From contig NZ_CAMYMK010000002.1 of assembly GCF_947259545.1 (NCBI RefSeq), positions 248,001-312,000 on the forward strand: a DNA stretch of 64,000 nt, read 5' to 3'. Shown here in pieces: positions 47,954 to 56,485 of the stretch. How positions within the stretch are numbered: position 1 is the first letter of the stretch; each line of letters starts with the position of its first letter. The stretch is from an uncultured Marinobacter sp. (GTDB lineage: Bacteria > Pseudomonadota > Gammaproteobacteria > Pseudomonadales > Oleiphilaceae). The notes beneath the pieces are model-generated. The model searched no databases. It was not told the origin of the DNA and worked only from the letters and a program-made list of their open reading frames with translations. The translations under genes and the position numbers were made by a program.

Positions 47954-50900
47954 TGGCTTCCCGGCTGCTGAATTACCAGCGTCTGCTGGGCATGGTGGTG
48001 ACCATGCTGTGCCTGTTGGGAATCGCTGCCTACAGCACCATGCCAAGGCAGGAAGATCCGTCTTTCCCCTATCGTGCCGGGATGGTGACCGTGAACTATC
48101 CGGGAGCCAGTGCAGATGCCGTTGAACGTCTGGTGCTTAATCCCCTGACCGATGAGCTGCGTCAGGTAGAAGAGGTGGATTTTACCCAGGCCACTGCACG
48201 CACTGGCGTGGCGATTGTCCGGGTTCGCCTCAATGACAGCATATACGATACCGATTCGGCCTGGGACCGGGTACGCCAGGCCATGGACCGGGCCCGGCTC
48301 GAGTTCCCTGCCGATGTCGGACAAATGGCTCTGGATGACCGGCTGATCGATATTCCCGCTATTGTTCTGGCGGTGGGTGGCTCCACCTCGGTGACTGAGC
48401 TGAGCAAGGTGGCTGATCGCCTGAAACGGAACCTGTCGGATATACCTGGTGTTTCCAGGATTGAACTGGAGGGGGATGCCGACGAACAGATTACCCTGGC
48501 CCTGGACGATGCCGCCATGTTCCGCCTCGGGATTTCTCCGGCCCGGGTCATGGATACACTGGCTCGCCGCAATCAGACCATTCCCGGTGGTTTTGTGGTG
48601 GTGGATGGCCGCCGCATGTCGGTATTACCCAATAGCGAGTTTGCGGATATAGACGCCATACGAGCGACCCCCATTGAACTGCCGGACGGGTCACAAGTAC
48701 CGCTGGCGGCAGCCGCCGAGGTATGGCGGGGGCCAGAGGAACCGAGACAGCCGGAGACCTGGTTTGACGGTGAGCGAGTGGTACTGGTCTCAGTGATCAT
48801 GGAGGAAGGCTCCACCGACGCCATCCGCTTTGGCGAGCGGGTGAGGACGCGCCTGGATGCCATTCGTGGCGACTTTGCGCCTTACCAGATCCGGGAAATG
48901 TTCTTCCAGCCGGACAAGGTGGAGCAGCGCCTGGATAACCTGGCCTGGAGCCTGGTGTTGTCGGTGCTCATTATTGTCGCCGTGGTGTTTACCGGCATGG
49001 GCATCCGCATGGGGATTCTGGTGGCCTCCATCCTGCCAATGGTGGCATTGATCAGTATTGGCCTGTATGACCTGGGCGGCGGTGTGCTGCATCAGATCGC
49101 GGTGATAGGCATGGTGATCTCCCTCGGTATCCTGATCGACAACGCCATCGTGATTGTCGAGAGCATCCAGGGGCACCTGGACCACGGTATGCGCAGGCTG
49201 GATGCACTCAGGCAGTCGGTGCGGGAGCTGGCCGGTCCCCTCGGTGCCTCCACCGGAACCACCCTGGCGGCCTTCGCGCCGTTGTTGTTGTCCAAGGGGG
49301 GCACCGCAGACTTTACCCGGGGTGTCCCGGTGATGATCATGCTGACGCTGTCAGTCAGCTACCTGTTGGCAATTTCCGCGGTGCCATTGCTGGCTGCTCG
49401 GTTCCTCAAACCTCGTAAAGCCACGGGGCAGGATCGTTTGGTAGGGTTGGCCCGCTTCCTCGGCGGCCTGGTGTATCGCATGCCCGGGAAGCTGATGCTG
49501 GCAGGCCTGGTTCTGGTGCTTGTCAGCCTGGCATTGACGCCCTTCATGAAGCAGCAGTTCTTCCCTAATGCCGACCGTCCCCAGGTCATCGTAGAACTCT
49601 ATATGCCGGAAGGAACCGATCAGGAGCGCACCTCGGCTGTTGCCGCTGATCTGGAACGGGCCATTCGTGAGCGACCCGAAGCCGTTCAGGTTCATCGGTT
49701 CACCGGCTATACCGGGCCGAGTTTCTACTACAACCTGCAGCGCTCGCCCCAGGCGCCCAACCGCGGCCGCATCGTGGTGTCGACACCGACGCTGGCCGAT
49801 ACCACCGAACTGATTCCCTGGATCCGCGACTACGCCAACAGCCATTTGCCGGAGCTGAGCCTGTCGGCGGGTGTTCTGGGGCAGGGGCCGCCGAGGGCCG
49901 CACCGGTGGAGATCCGGGTGTACCATGCTGACGAGGACACCAGAGCGCAAGCCGTGGAGAGAGTATTTTCGGCATTGCGCCGAGTCGAAGGTACGGTGGA
50001 CGTACGTCACGACCTGGACATTGGCGTGCCCAGTATCTCTATCAACGTGGATGACGCCAGTGCCGCGCGATACGGTATCAATCGGTCCGATGTAGCCCAG
50101 GGGCTTTACGGTCAGAGCTTCGGTGTGGTTGCGGAACAATACCGCCAGGAGGAAGATCCCATACCTCTGGTGCTGCGGTCTCGCGAAGGCACTAGCCTGT
50201 CGCTGTCACGCCTTTTGTCGATAAACATCTACAACGACCAGGGTGACGCCGTGCCCCTTTCAGCGGTGACGTCGGTGGAAACCTCCTGGGAGCCGGCGGC
50301 ACGTTACCTCCGAAATGGGGTGCGAATGAACACCGTCACAGCCAATCTGCTGAACGGTTACTCCTTCAGTCAGGCCTTGCAGGGACTGGAGGCCGCACTG
50401 GAAGAAAACCCGCTGCCCGCGGGAACGCGCCTGGCCATGGGGGGTGACGCGGAAGGCTCTGACGATGCCAACAATGCCCTGCTGACCACTGCGCCGATTG
50501 GCATATTGCTGTTGTTGTTCTTCCTGCTAATCCAGTTCAATTCCTTCCGCCGAGTGGGCATCATCCTGCTGACCGTGCCGCTGGCAACGGTGGGCATTTT
50601 CCCCGGCCTGGTGCTCTCCGGATCGCCGTTCGGATTCCAGTCACTGCTCGGGGTGATTGCCCTGGTGGGCATCGTGGTGAACAACGCGATCGTGCTGCTG
50701 GACGTGATGGACCGGCAACTGGAAAAAGGGGAGGGCATTCGTGAGGCGGTACGTACCGCAGTGGAACAACGCACGCGGCCGATCCTGCTGACGACAGCGA
50801 CCACTGTGGCCGGCCTGCTGCCATTGGCATTCTCCAGCTCCACACTGTGGCCGCCCATGGCCTGGGCCATTATCTCCGGCCTGCTGGCGTCCACCGTACT

Positions 50901-50979
50901 GACCTTGCTGGTCATTCCATCGGTCTGCAGCAAGGTTATCCGCTGCAGGGTTGCCGAACCCGAGAACGCGCCGGCCTAA
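47953..50979 (+). CDS. RND efflux transporter, inner-membrane pump
   Basis: A proton-driven RND permease of 1008 residues with two 6-helix halves and large periplasmic loops. TM4 contains LGILIDNAIVIVE with the proton-relay acidic pair, and the second half has LVGIVVNNAIVLLDVMD. Other landmarks are the FQPDKVEQRLDN loop and LTTATTVAGLLPLAF. It is closer to TriC/MexK-like multidrug pumps than to heavy-metal CusA. Substrate is unknown. Confidence 0.92.
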   Translation: MASRLLNYQRLLGMVVTMLCLLGIAAYSTMPRQEDPSFPYRAGMVTVNYPGASADAVERLVLNPLTDELRQVEEVDFTQATARTGVAIVRVRLNDSIYDTDSAWDRVRQAMDRARLEFPADVGQMALDDRLIDIPAIVLAVGGSTSVTELSKVADRLKRNLSDIPGVSRIELEGDADEQITLALDDAAMFRLGISPARVMDTLARRNQTIPGGFVVVDGRRMSVLPNSEFADIDAIRATPIELPDGSQVPLAAAAEVWRGPEEPRQPETWFDGERVVLVSVIMEEGSTDAIRFGERVRTRLDAIRGDFAPYQIREMFFQPDKVEQRLDNLAWSLVLSVLIIVAVVFTGMGIRMGILVASILPMVALISIGLYDLGGGVLHQIAVIGMVISLGILIDNAIVIVESIQGHLDHGMRRLDALRQSVRELAGPLGASTGTTLAAFAPLLLSKGGTADFTRGVPVMIMLTLSVSYLLAISAVPLLAARFLKPRKATGQDRLVGLARFLGGLVYRMPGKLMLAGLVLVLVSLALTPFMKQQFFPNADRPQVIVELYMPEGTDQERTSAVAADLERAIRERPEAVQVHRFTGYTGPSFYYNLQRSPQAPNRGRIVVSTPTLADTTELIPWIRDYANSHLPELSLSAGVLGQGPPRAAPVEIRVYHADEDTRAQAVERVFSALRRVEGTVDVRHDLDIGVPSISINVDDASAARYGINRSDVAQGLYGQSFGVVAEQYRQEEDPIPLVLRSREGTSLSLSRLLSINIYNDQGDAVPLSAVTSVETSWEPAARYLRNGVRMNTVTANLLNGYSFSQALQGLEAALEENPLPAGTRLAMGGDAEGSDDANNALLTTAPIGILLLLFFLLIQFNSFRRVGIILLTVPLATVGIFPGLVLSGSPFGFQSLLGVIALVGIVVNNAIVLLDVMDRQLEKGEGIREAVRTAVEQRTRPILLTTATTVAGLLPLAFSSSTLWPPMAWAIISGLLASTVLTLLVIPSVCSKVIRCRVAEPENAPA

Positions 50980-50995
50980 ACAGCGGCAGGTGGGA

Positions 50996-52042
50996 TCAGG
51001 CCCCGAGCGATTGCCGGGGCCTGATCAGCAACCCGACCCGCTGACCCACCGGCACATTCCGGTTGGGAAACACAATCGACTCCGGCGAATGCCCCACCCG
51101 ATACTCAGTGTCCGCATCCTCCCAGATCAGCGTGCCGGGTGCATACTCCGTAAAATTGGCCACATCATCCGGAACATGAAAGCGGAAACCGTCGCCGGTA
51201 TTGATGATCTCATGCACCACCTCAAACACCGCCAGGTGGTCGTGAGGTGGCGTGGGCGGAACTGGCGGCAGCCCACTCATGCGCCGACGCAGTGCATTGC
51301 TGATCCCGGCGAATCGGCTCAGATCGTTCTGACCAAAAGGTCGAACTTTCCCCAGCTCCACCGTAAAACTCTCCGCCTTCAGTACAGAAGACGAAAACGA
51401 CGAAAACGTCGTTCCTTCCCGATGCTGCAGCAACAAAGTCTCAACCCCGGCCTCCAGCAAAAAGTCACACTGCGCCTGCGGTACGTCCCGCCCTGCCACA
51501 AACGGGTACAACGCAAACTTCTCCCGCCGGGATAATCGAATCGCCGTATGCAAATCGTAGTGACACAGATTGTGCGAGTGCTGCGCCGCAAACTGCCGGC
51601 AAGCCTCCTCCAGAAACTGAGCCCGGGCTGCCTCGGGTAACCCGCGGTATTCCTCTTTGCCGTGAGCACCATGGAACAGCCGGTTCATATTCGCATCGAT
51701 AAACCGATCACCAGCGACCATGGCGGGCGGATTGCCCAGAATCAGCAGCATCGGACAGGCCAAAGTCCATTGCCCGTTCAGCAACTCCGTCACCAGACCG
51801 TTCAACACCTCAATAGGTGCAGTTTCATTGCCGTGAACCCCTGCAGAAACGATCAGTGCTTCTTGGTTAGGATTGGGGCGATCGGCAGGAGGGCACAGTT
51901 CCAGAACCCCAACGGCCCGGCGAATGGCGCGAGTGCCATCTGGCAATTGGGTTTTGATTTCGGGAAGCTGGGTATCGGGGTTGGCGAGAGTGTGGCGGAG
52001 CCAGTCGGAGTGAGTATCGAAGAGAGAGCTGCACGCTGTCAT
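50996..52042 (-). CDS. astE: Succinylglutamate desuccinylase
   Basis: Final AST-pathway step: zinc carboxypeptidase-like hydrolysis of N-succinylglutamate to glutamate and succinate. The 348-residue protein has the metal motif GVHGNETAP (His, Glu), the third ligand His in HYDLHTAIR, and catalytic Glu in VELGKVRPFG. It is convergent with the RND transporter (16 bp) and separated by it from astC-aruFG-astDB, and it is on the opposite strand. It lies next to the arginine-type ABC transporter. Confidence 0.92.
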   Translation of the reverse strand: MTACSSLFDTHSDWLRHTLANPDTQLPEIKTQLPDGTRAIRRAVGVLELCPPADRPNPNQEALIVSAGVHGNETAPIEVLNGLVTELLNGQWTLACPMLLILGNPPAMVAGDRFIDANMNRLFHGAHGKEEYRGLPEAARAQFLEEACRQFAAQHSHNLCHYDLHTAIRLSRREKFALYPFVAGRDVPQAQCDFLLEAGVETLLLQHREGTTFSSFSSSVLKAESFTVELGKVRPFGQNDLSRFAGISNALRRRMSGLPPVPPTPPHDHLAVFEVVHEIINTGDGFRFHVPDDVANFTEYAPGTLIWEDADTEYRVGHSPESIVFPNRNVPVGQRVGLLIRPRQSLGA

Positions 52043-52064
52043 AGAGTCCCCGTAAAGAGTCTGG

Positions 52065-52176
52065 GGTCAGCCGATGGGGTCACCTTCCGGGAATCTTGAA
52101 GGCCAGGGACGGCCTGAAAGAAGCGCACAAGGATGTGCTCGTAGCGGTTCCCGGAAGGTGGCCCCATCGGCTGACC
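52065..52176 (+). repeat. Family A intergenic hairpin, copy A2
   Basis: Arms of 29 bp with one G-U pair (52065-52093 and 52148-52176) enclose a 54-nt loop. The loop aligns without gaps with the equally long loop at 63019-63072, sharing about two thirds of positions, including AAGCGCACA, GGATGTGCT and GTAGCG. It lies between astE and the ABC permease gene. Confidence 0.85.
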
Positions 52177-52209
52177 ATGCACCATTAGCCGAAAGAAAAA
52201 GACAAGCGG

Positions 52210-52932
52210 TCAGGAACCGATCGGCCGCTGATGCTTCAACAAATGGTTCTCCAGTTTGCGGAACGCGAACACCAGCGCAAAGGTCAGCAGCATGTAAAGC
52301 AGCGCAACAAACAGGAAAGCATCAAACGGCGCATAAAACCGCGAGTAGATGTTCCGGGCAGCACCGGTCAGATCCACAATGGTCACCACGCTGGCAATGG
52401 CACTCGCGTGAAGCATGAAAATCACCTCATTCGAGTACGCCTGCACCGCCCGCCGCGCGGCACTGGGCAATACAATGCGCCGCATGCGCAGGAACCAGTT
52501 CATGCCATAAGCCTTCGCCGCCTCAATCTCACCATGGGGCGTCGACACAATCGCACCGCGGATAATCTCGGTAGTGTAAGCCGCTGTATTCAGCGTGAAC
52601 GCCAACAGGGCCGGGTAGAAAGGCTCGCGGAAAATCTCCCACCAGAAGGTTTCCTGGATACCCTCAATCTGTGCCAGACCGTAATAGATAATATAAAGCT
52701 GAATCAGCAGTGGCGTGCCACGGAACAGGTAGGTATAGAGCCACACCGGGCCAGAGATAAAGGGGTTTCTGACCGTCCGCATGATCGCCAGCGGGACGGC
52801 AACCACCAAACCGATCACCAGGGACAGAAACACCAGGTGAACCGTGGTAACCAGACCGTCCCAGTATTCCATGATGGTCATGGCGGTGAAGATTTCGTTC
52901 TGGTTCAGCCACTGGGCAATAAAATCAGGCAT
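52210..52932 (-). CDS. aotM: Polar amino acid ABC transporter permease (AotM/HisM-like)
   Basis: Inner-membrane permease of a basic amino acid importer. ATG 52932 follows AGGAGGG by seven nt, giving 240 residues. It has five hydrophobic helices and the HisM-type EAA loop EAAKAYGMNWFLRMRRIVLP. An LIRSTPLL-like LFRGTPLLIQLYIIYYGL is also present. It is the last gene of aotP-J-Q-M, and the stop of aotQ is 3 bp from its start. Substrate (arginine/ornithine) is inferred from the neighbouring astE. Confidence 0.9.
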   Translation of the reverse strand: MPDFIAQWLNQNEIFTAMTIMEYWDGLVTTVHLVFLSLVIGLVVAVPLAIMRTVRNPFISGPVWLYTYLFRGTPLLIQLYIIYYGLAQIEGIQETFWWEIFREPFYPALLAFTLNTAAYTTEIIRGAIVSTPHGEIEAAKAYGMNWFLRMRRIVLPSAARRAVQAYSNEVIFMLHASAIASVVTIVDLTGAARNIYSRFYAPFDAFLFVALLYMLLTFALVFAFRKLENHLLKHQRPIGS

Positions 52933-52935
52933 CAC

Positions 52936-53640
52936 TTAACCCTCCTGAACCACGCCGACATTGGCTCGTTTGTTGAGCCACTTGATGAACAACTCCGAGG
53001 CCGCCGTCAGGGTCAGATATACGAACGCCACCGGAATGAAGAAGTGGAACGGCATCCGCTCCGCCTTGGCGGCCTCCTCGGCCACACGGACCATGTCTGT
53101 CAACCCGATGATGGACACCAGGGCCGTGGTTTTGAGCAGCACCTGCCAGTTGTTGCCGACTCCGGGCAGGGCATGGCGCAGCATTTGCGGGAACATGATC
53201 CGGCGGAAGGTGTGCCAGCGCGTGAAGCCATAGGCACGGGCGGCCTCGATCTGGCCGGATTCCACTGCCAGGAATGCCCCACGGAAGGTTTCGGTCATAT
53301 AGGCACCGAAAATCAGCCCGATCGTGATTACCCCGGAGATGAACGGATCGAACTGGAAGAAAAAGTCGATTTCGTAAGCCTCCCAGACATAATCCGAGAT
53401 CATGTTCACGACGACCTGCCCACCGTAGTAAAACAACAGCATCATCACCAGATCCGGAACCCCCCGGATCAGTGTGGTGTAGGCGGTGGCAGTCCATTTG
53501 GCCGCCCGACTGTTTGATAGTTTGGCAGAGGCGCCGATCAGACCCAGGGTCACGGCGAGAGCGAGGGAGAGGAAGGCCAGTTCAATGGTGACGACCGCCC
53601 CTTCTAACAGGGCCGGGCCATAGCCTTTCAAATCGAGCAT
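52936..53640 (-). CDS. aotQ: Polar amino acid ABC transporter permease (AotQ/HisQ-like)
   Basis: Partner permease, 234 residues, with five hydrophobic helices. The EAA loop EAARAYGFTRWHTFRRIMFP and LIRGVPDLVMMLLFYYGGQ (the HisQ motif RGVP) are clear. It lies 50 bp after the binding protein, with a GC-rich hairpin between them, and is tightly linked to aotM. Confidence 0.9.
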   Translation of the reverse strand: MLDLKGYGPALLEGAVVTIELAFLSLALAVTLGLIGASAKLSNSRAAKWTATAYTTLIRGVPDLVMMLLFYYGGQVVVNMISDYVWEAYEIDFFFQFDPFISGVITIGLIFGAYMTETFRGAFLAVESGQIEAARAYGFTRWHTFRRIMFPQMLRHALPGVGNNWQVLLKTTALVSIIGLTDMVRVAEEAAKAERMPFHFFIPVAFVYLTLTAASELFIKWLNKRANVGVVQEG

Positions 53641-53660
53641 GGGAACGTCCGGTAAGCAGA

Positions 53661-53681
53661 GGGCGGCCGTTGTGGCCGCCC
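53661..53681 (-). promoter_or_regulatory. GC-rich hairpin between aotJ and aotQ
   Basis: GGGCGGCC/GGCCGCCC with loop GTTGT. It lacks a T run on the coding strand, so it is more likely an mRNA-stabilising structure that raises binding-protein levels than a terminator. Confidence 0.5.
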
Positions 53682-53690
53682 CGAAGCATT

Positions 53691-54443
53691 TTACATTTTG
53701 ATGTCGTAAGCGAAGTATTTCTTCATGATGGTGTCATAGGTGCCATCTTCTTTCAGGGTGGCGAGGGCTTCGTTCACTTCCTCGGCCAGATCCTTGTCGC
53801 GTTTGCGCATAGCGACACCAACACCCTGGCCCAGCTTGACCGGCTCCGCCACTTCCTTGAAGCCTTCCTTGCTCAGAACGGTCTGCTCACCCACCGGGTA
53901 GTCCACGAAGACGACGTCCAGGCGCTGACCTTCCAGGTCCAGTACCATGTCGTCGGCTGTGGTGTAACGCTTGATGGTGACAATACCGCCCATGTTTTCG
54001 GTAACGTAGCTGTCCATGGTCGTGCCGCGCTGAACGCCCACGGTCTTGCCTTCCATCGCGTCCATGTCGGTGACGTCGGCATTGAAGCTCTCAGGGCCGA
54101 ACCAGCCACCCGGGGTGTTGTAGTACGGCTCGGAGAACAGAACCCGCTCGGCACGCTCAGGGGTAATGGACATGGAAGACATGATCAGATCGAACTTGCG
54201 CGCCAGCAGGCCCGGGATCATACCGTCCCATGCCTGGATAACGAATTCGCAGTTGGCGTTCATTTCTTCGCACATGGCCTCTGCCAGTTCGACTTCGAAG
54301 CCGGTCAGCTCGCCATTGTCGTCCTTGTATTCGAACGGTTCGTAGGGCACATCAAACGCGATACGGAGGTCACGTTCCTGGGCCTGTACACCGCCTGTCA
54401 TCATGGCCAGGGCACAGGTTGCTGCAACGATCAGTTTTTTCAT
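53691..54443 (-). CDS. aotJ: Basic amino acid periplasmic binding protein (AotJ/HisJ-like)
   Basis: Solute receptor of the importer. The 250-residue precursor has a signal peptide (MKKLIVAATCALAMMTGGVQA) and a type II binding fold: PYEPFEYKDDNGELTGFEVELAEAM, WDGMIPGLLARKFDLIMSSMSITPER, VGVQRGTTMDSYV. These are the HisJ/ArgT/AotJ family motifs that bind lysine, arginine or ornithine. GGAG lies ahead of the ATG. A short hairpin GTTGGAA/TTCCAAC (54485-54506) lies upstream. Confidence 0.9.
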   Translation of the reverse strand: MKKLIVAATCALAMMTGGVQAQERDLRIAFDVPYEPFEYKDDNGELTGFEVELAEAMCEEMNANCEFVIQAWDGMIPGLLARKFDLIMSSMSITPERAERVLFSEPYYNTPGGWFGPESFNADVTDMDAMEGKTVGVQRGTTMDSYVTENMGGIVTIKRYTTADDMVLDLEGQRLDVVFVDYPVGEQTVLSKEGFKEVAEPVKLGQGVGVAMRKRDKDLAEEVNEALATLKEDGTYDTIMKKYFAYDIKM

Positions 54444-54543
54444 GTGTCACTTCTCCAGTGGTTTGCCTTGTGGGCTTTATTTTTGTTGGAAGTTTTTGGT
54501 TCCAACTTTTTATTTCTTCACCGGTTCAAGATAGCACCGAGTG

Positions 54544-55314
54544 TCAGAAGTTGGGAGCCAGGAACTGTTTCATGCGTTCCGAGTCCGGGTGATCAAACAC
54601 TTTGTCGGGGGTACCCTGTTCCTCGATCACGCCCTGATGCAAGAACAGGACCTGATTCGACACATCCCGTGCAAATGCCATCTCGTGGGTGACCACGATC
54701 ATGGTGCGACCTTCCTCGGCCAGGCTTTGCATAACCTTCAGTACTTCGCCGACCAACTCCGGATCCAGCGCAGATGTCGGTTCGTCAAACAGCATGACTT
54801 CAGGCTCCATTGCCAGCGCCCGGGCAATCGCCGCCCGCTGTTGCTGACCGCCTGACATTTGCGCCGGATAGTAATCCTTGCGCTCATAGATTCCGACTTT
54901 GTTCAGGTAGGCTTCGGCACGCTCAATGGCTTCCTTTTTGGGAACCTTGAGGACGTTGACGGGAGCTTCAATGATGTTTTCCAGCACGGTCATGTGGGAC
55001 CAGAGGTTGAAACTCTGGAAGACCATGGAGAGCTTGGCGCGAATCAGTTCAACCTGTTTGTTATCGGCGGGAATGCGTTCGCCCTTGCGGTTTTTGGTGA
55101 ACCGGATGGGGTCGCCGTGCACAATAATGTCGCCGGAGGTTGGGGTTTCGAGCATGTTGATGCAGCGTAGAAATGTGCTCTTCCCGGAGCCGGAACTGCC
55201 AATCAGGGAAACCACATCGCCTTTACGGGTTTCCAGTGAGATACCCTTGAGCACTTCAAGCTGGTCAAAGGTTTTGTGAATATCCCTGCAGATCAAAGGC
55301 GCTTGTTCCGCCAT
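54544..55314 (-). CDS. aotP: Basic amino acid ABC transporter ATPase (AotP/HisP-like)
   Basis: Cytoplasmic ATPase of the importer, 256 residues. Walker [10 protein letters not shown] (about 39-47), the HisP-type [20 protein letters not shown]-loop, signature [15 protein letters not shown] and Walker [16 protein letters not shown] are complete. AGGAG precedes the ATG. Here the ATPase is first in the operon, unlike P. aeruginosa aotJQMOP where it is last, and no argR follows. Confidence 0.92.
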   Translation of the reverse strand: MAEQAPLICRDIHKTFDQLEVLKGISLETRKGDVVSLIGSSGSGKSTFLRCINMLETPTSGDIIVHGDPIRFTKNRKGERIPADNKQVELIRAKLSMVFQSFNLWSHMTVLENIIEAPVNVLKVPKKEAIERAEAYLNKVGIYERKDYYPAQMSGGQQQRAAIARALAMEPEVMLFDEPTSALDPELVGEVLKVMQSLAEEGRTMIVVTHEMAFARDVSNQVLFLHQGVIEEQGTPDKVFDHPDSERMKQFLAPNF

Positions 55315-55465
55315 GAGTGGCTCCTGAGGCTGTCATTCAAAGGCGCATGTTTTACGGACTGTGGCATCGGAAATCAATACCCTTTACGAAGGGGTTTACC
55401 GAGAATTACAACAGATACCGCCAAATCATTGTGTCGCAATGTGGGTGCAATGCAAGTTTTGCTGT

Positions 55466-56224
55466 TCAGGCGGACGGTGTCACGCCGGAATTTGAATGCT
55501 TTGCATCTAAGGGCATCCGAATCACTTCTGCTCCCTGGCTTTCCAGATCCCTCATGGAGTCTGCGACAAAGCGAACGTGATCTATGGCGGCTTTTCTGGC
55601 TGCGGCTGGTTTTCCTGCCAAAATAGCCTTATAGATCCGACGATGCTGCTTCATTATGGAATGCCGCATTGCTTCTCGGGGATTGAGATTGGCGACAGAT
55701 GCCTGTACCGACAACAGCATCATGTTCTTCAGGCCCTTGAGTACGTGTACCAGGATGGGGTTGTGGGATGCTTCGACAATGGCCTGATGGAAGCCGTGAT
55801 CCGGCTTGGCATTGCTCAGAGGATCCGTTTCTTCGAGGATCCTGAACGCTTTCGTGAGTCGGTGTCGGTCCATGCTGGTTGCGCGCTGGGCCGCAAGGAA
55901 TGCTGCCTGCCCTTCCAGTTGTTCCCTGACTTCAAGGAGGTCATACATTGTTCGGGGATGACCTGCAAAAAGGTGCATGAGGGGGCCGCTTTCATCAAGA
56001 TCTCTGGTTGCCGGAACGATGCTGGCAACAAAGGACCCTTTGCCGTGAAATGTATCGATCACACCTCGTCCCTGTAATTCATGCAGTGCCTCCCGGATAA
56101 TGGCTCTTGAGACCCCCATGCGCTCGGCCAGTTGGCGCTCCGAGGGGATCTTCTGATCCGGAGCGAGGCCACCGTCGAGGATCAGTTGCTCCAATCGGTA
56201 CGAGATTTCCTGAGATATTCCCAT
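55466..56224 (-). CDS. glcC: GntR/FadR family regulator (GlcC-like)
   Basis: A 252-residue FadR-subfamily regulator. Winged helix-turn-helix (about 1-70) with IPSERQLAERMGVSRAIIREALHELQGRGVIDTFHGKG; all-helical FCD ligand domain (about 90-220) with HGFHQAIVEASHNPIL, whose His/Asp residues bind metal and small acids. It is divergent from the TRAP-glc genes and overlooks two TGGTC-type palindromes, so it probably senses glycolate or lactate and controls the cluster. The split motif is given by domain, not as one motif. Confidence 0.88.
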   Translation of the reverse strand: MGISQEISYRLEQLILDGGLAPDQKIPSERQLAERMGVSRAIIREALHELQGRGVIDTFHGKGSFVASIVPATRDLDESGPLMHLFAGHPRTMYDLLEVREQLEGQAAFLAAQRATSMDRHRLTKAFRILEETDPLSNAKPDHGFHQAIVEASHNPILVHVLKGLKNMMLLSVQASVANLNPREAMRHSIMKQHRRIYKAILAGKPAAARKAAIDHVRFVADSMRDLESQGAEVIRMPLDAKHSNSGVTPSA

Positions 56225-56246
56225 CGTCTTTGTCCGTTAACTCCCG

Positions 56247-56259
56247 CTGGTCTGACCAG
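56247..56259. promoter_or_regulatory. GntR/FadR-type operator next to glcC
   Basis: CTGGTC-T-GACCAG, a perfect palindrome 23 bp upstream of the glcC start, with the TGGTnnnACCA core of FadR-subfamily sites. It suits autoregulation. Confidence 0.65.
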
Positions 56260-56360
56260 TGATGTTGCTTTATGCGTGTCCCAAGTCCTTCTGCCTGATT
56301 GCCCTGTAGCCCTTTAACTATGGCTGATCGGCGAGTTCACGTCTATTTCACACAATTTAA

Positions 56361-56377
56361 AACTGGTCAGACCAGTT
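56361..56377. promoter_or_regulatory. GntR/FadR-type operator upstream of the TRAP genes
   Basis: AACTGGTCAGACCAGTT, a perfect 17-bp palindrome, shares CTGGTC-N-GACCAGT with the site at 56247. It lies about 110 bp before dctP and 114 bp from the first site. Confidence 0.7.
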
Positions 56378-56485
56378 GGTTATTCTCTGGACTAAACGTC
56401 AATCGCCTACGAAGATCTTGTTAATACCGGCACCCGCTGGTGTTGGCTTCACTCTGATAACAACAACGGCAACGGAGATGTGTCA

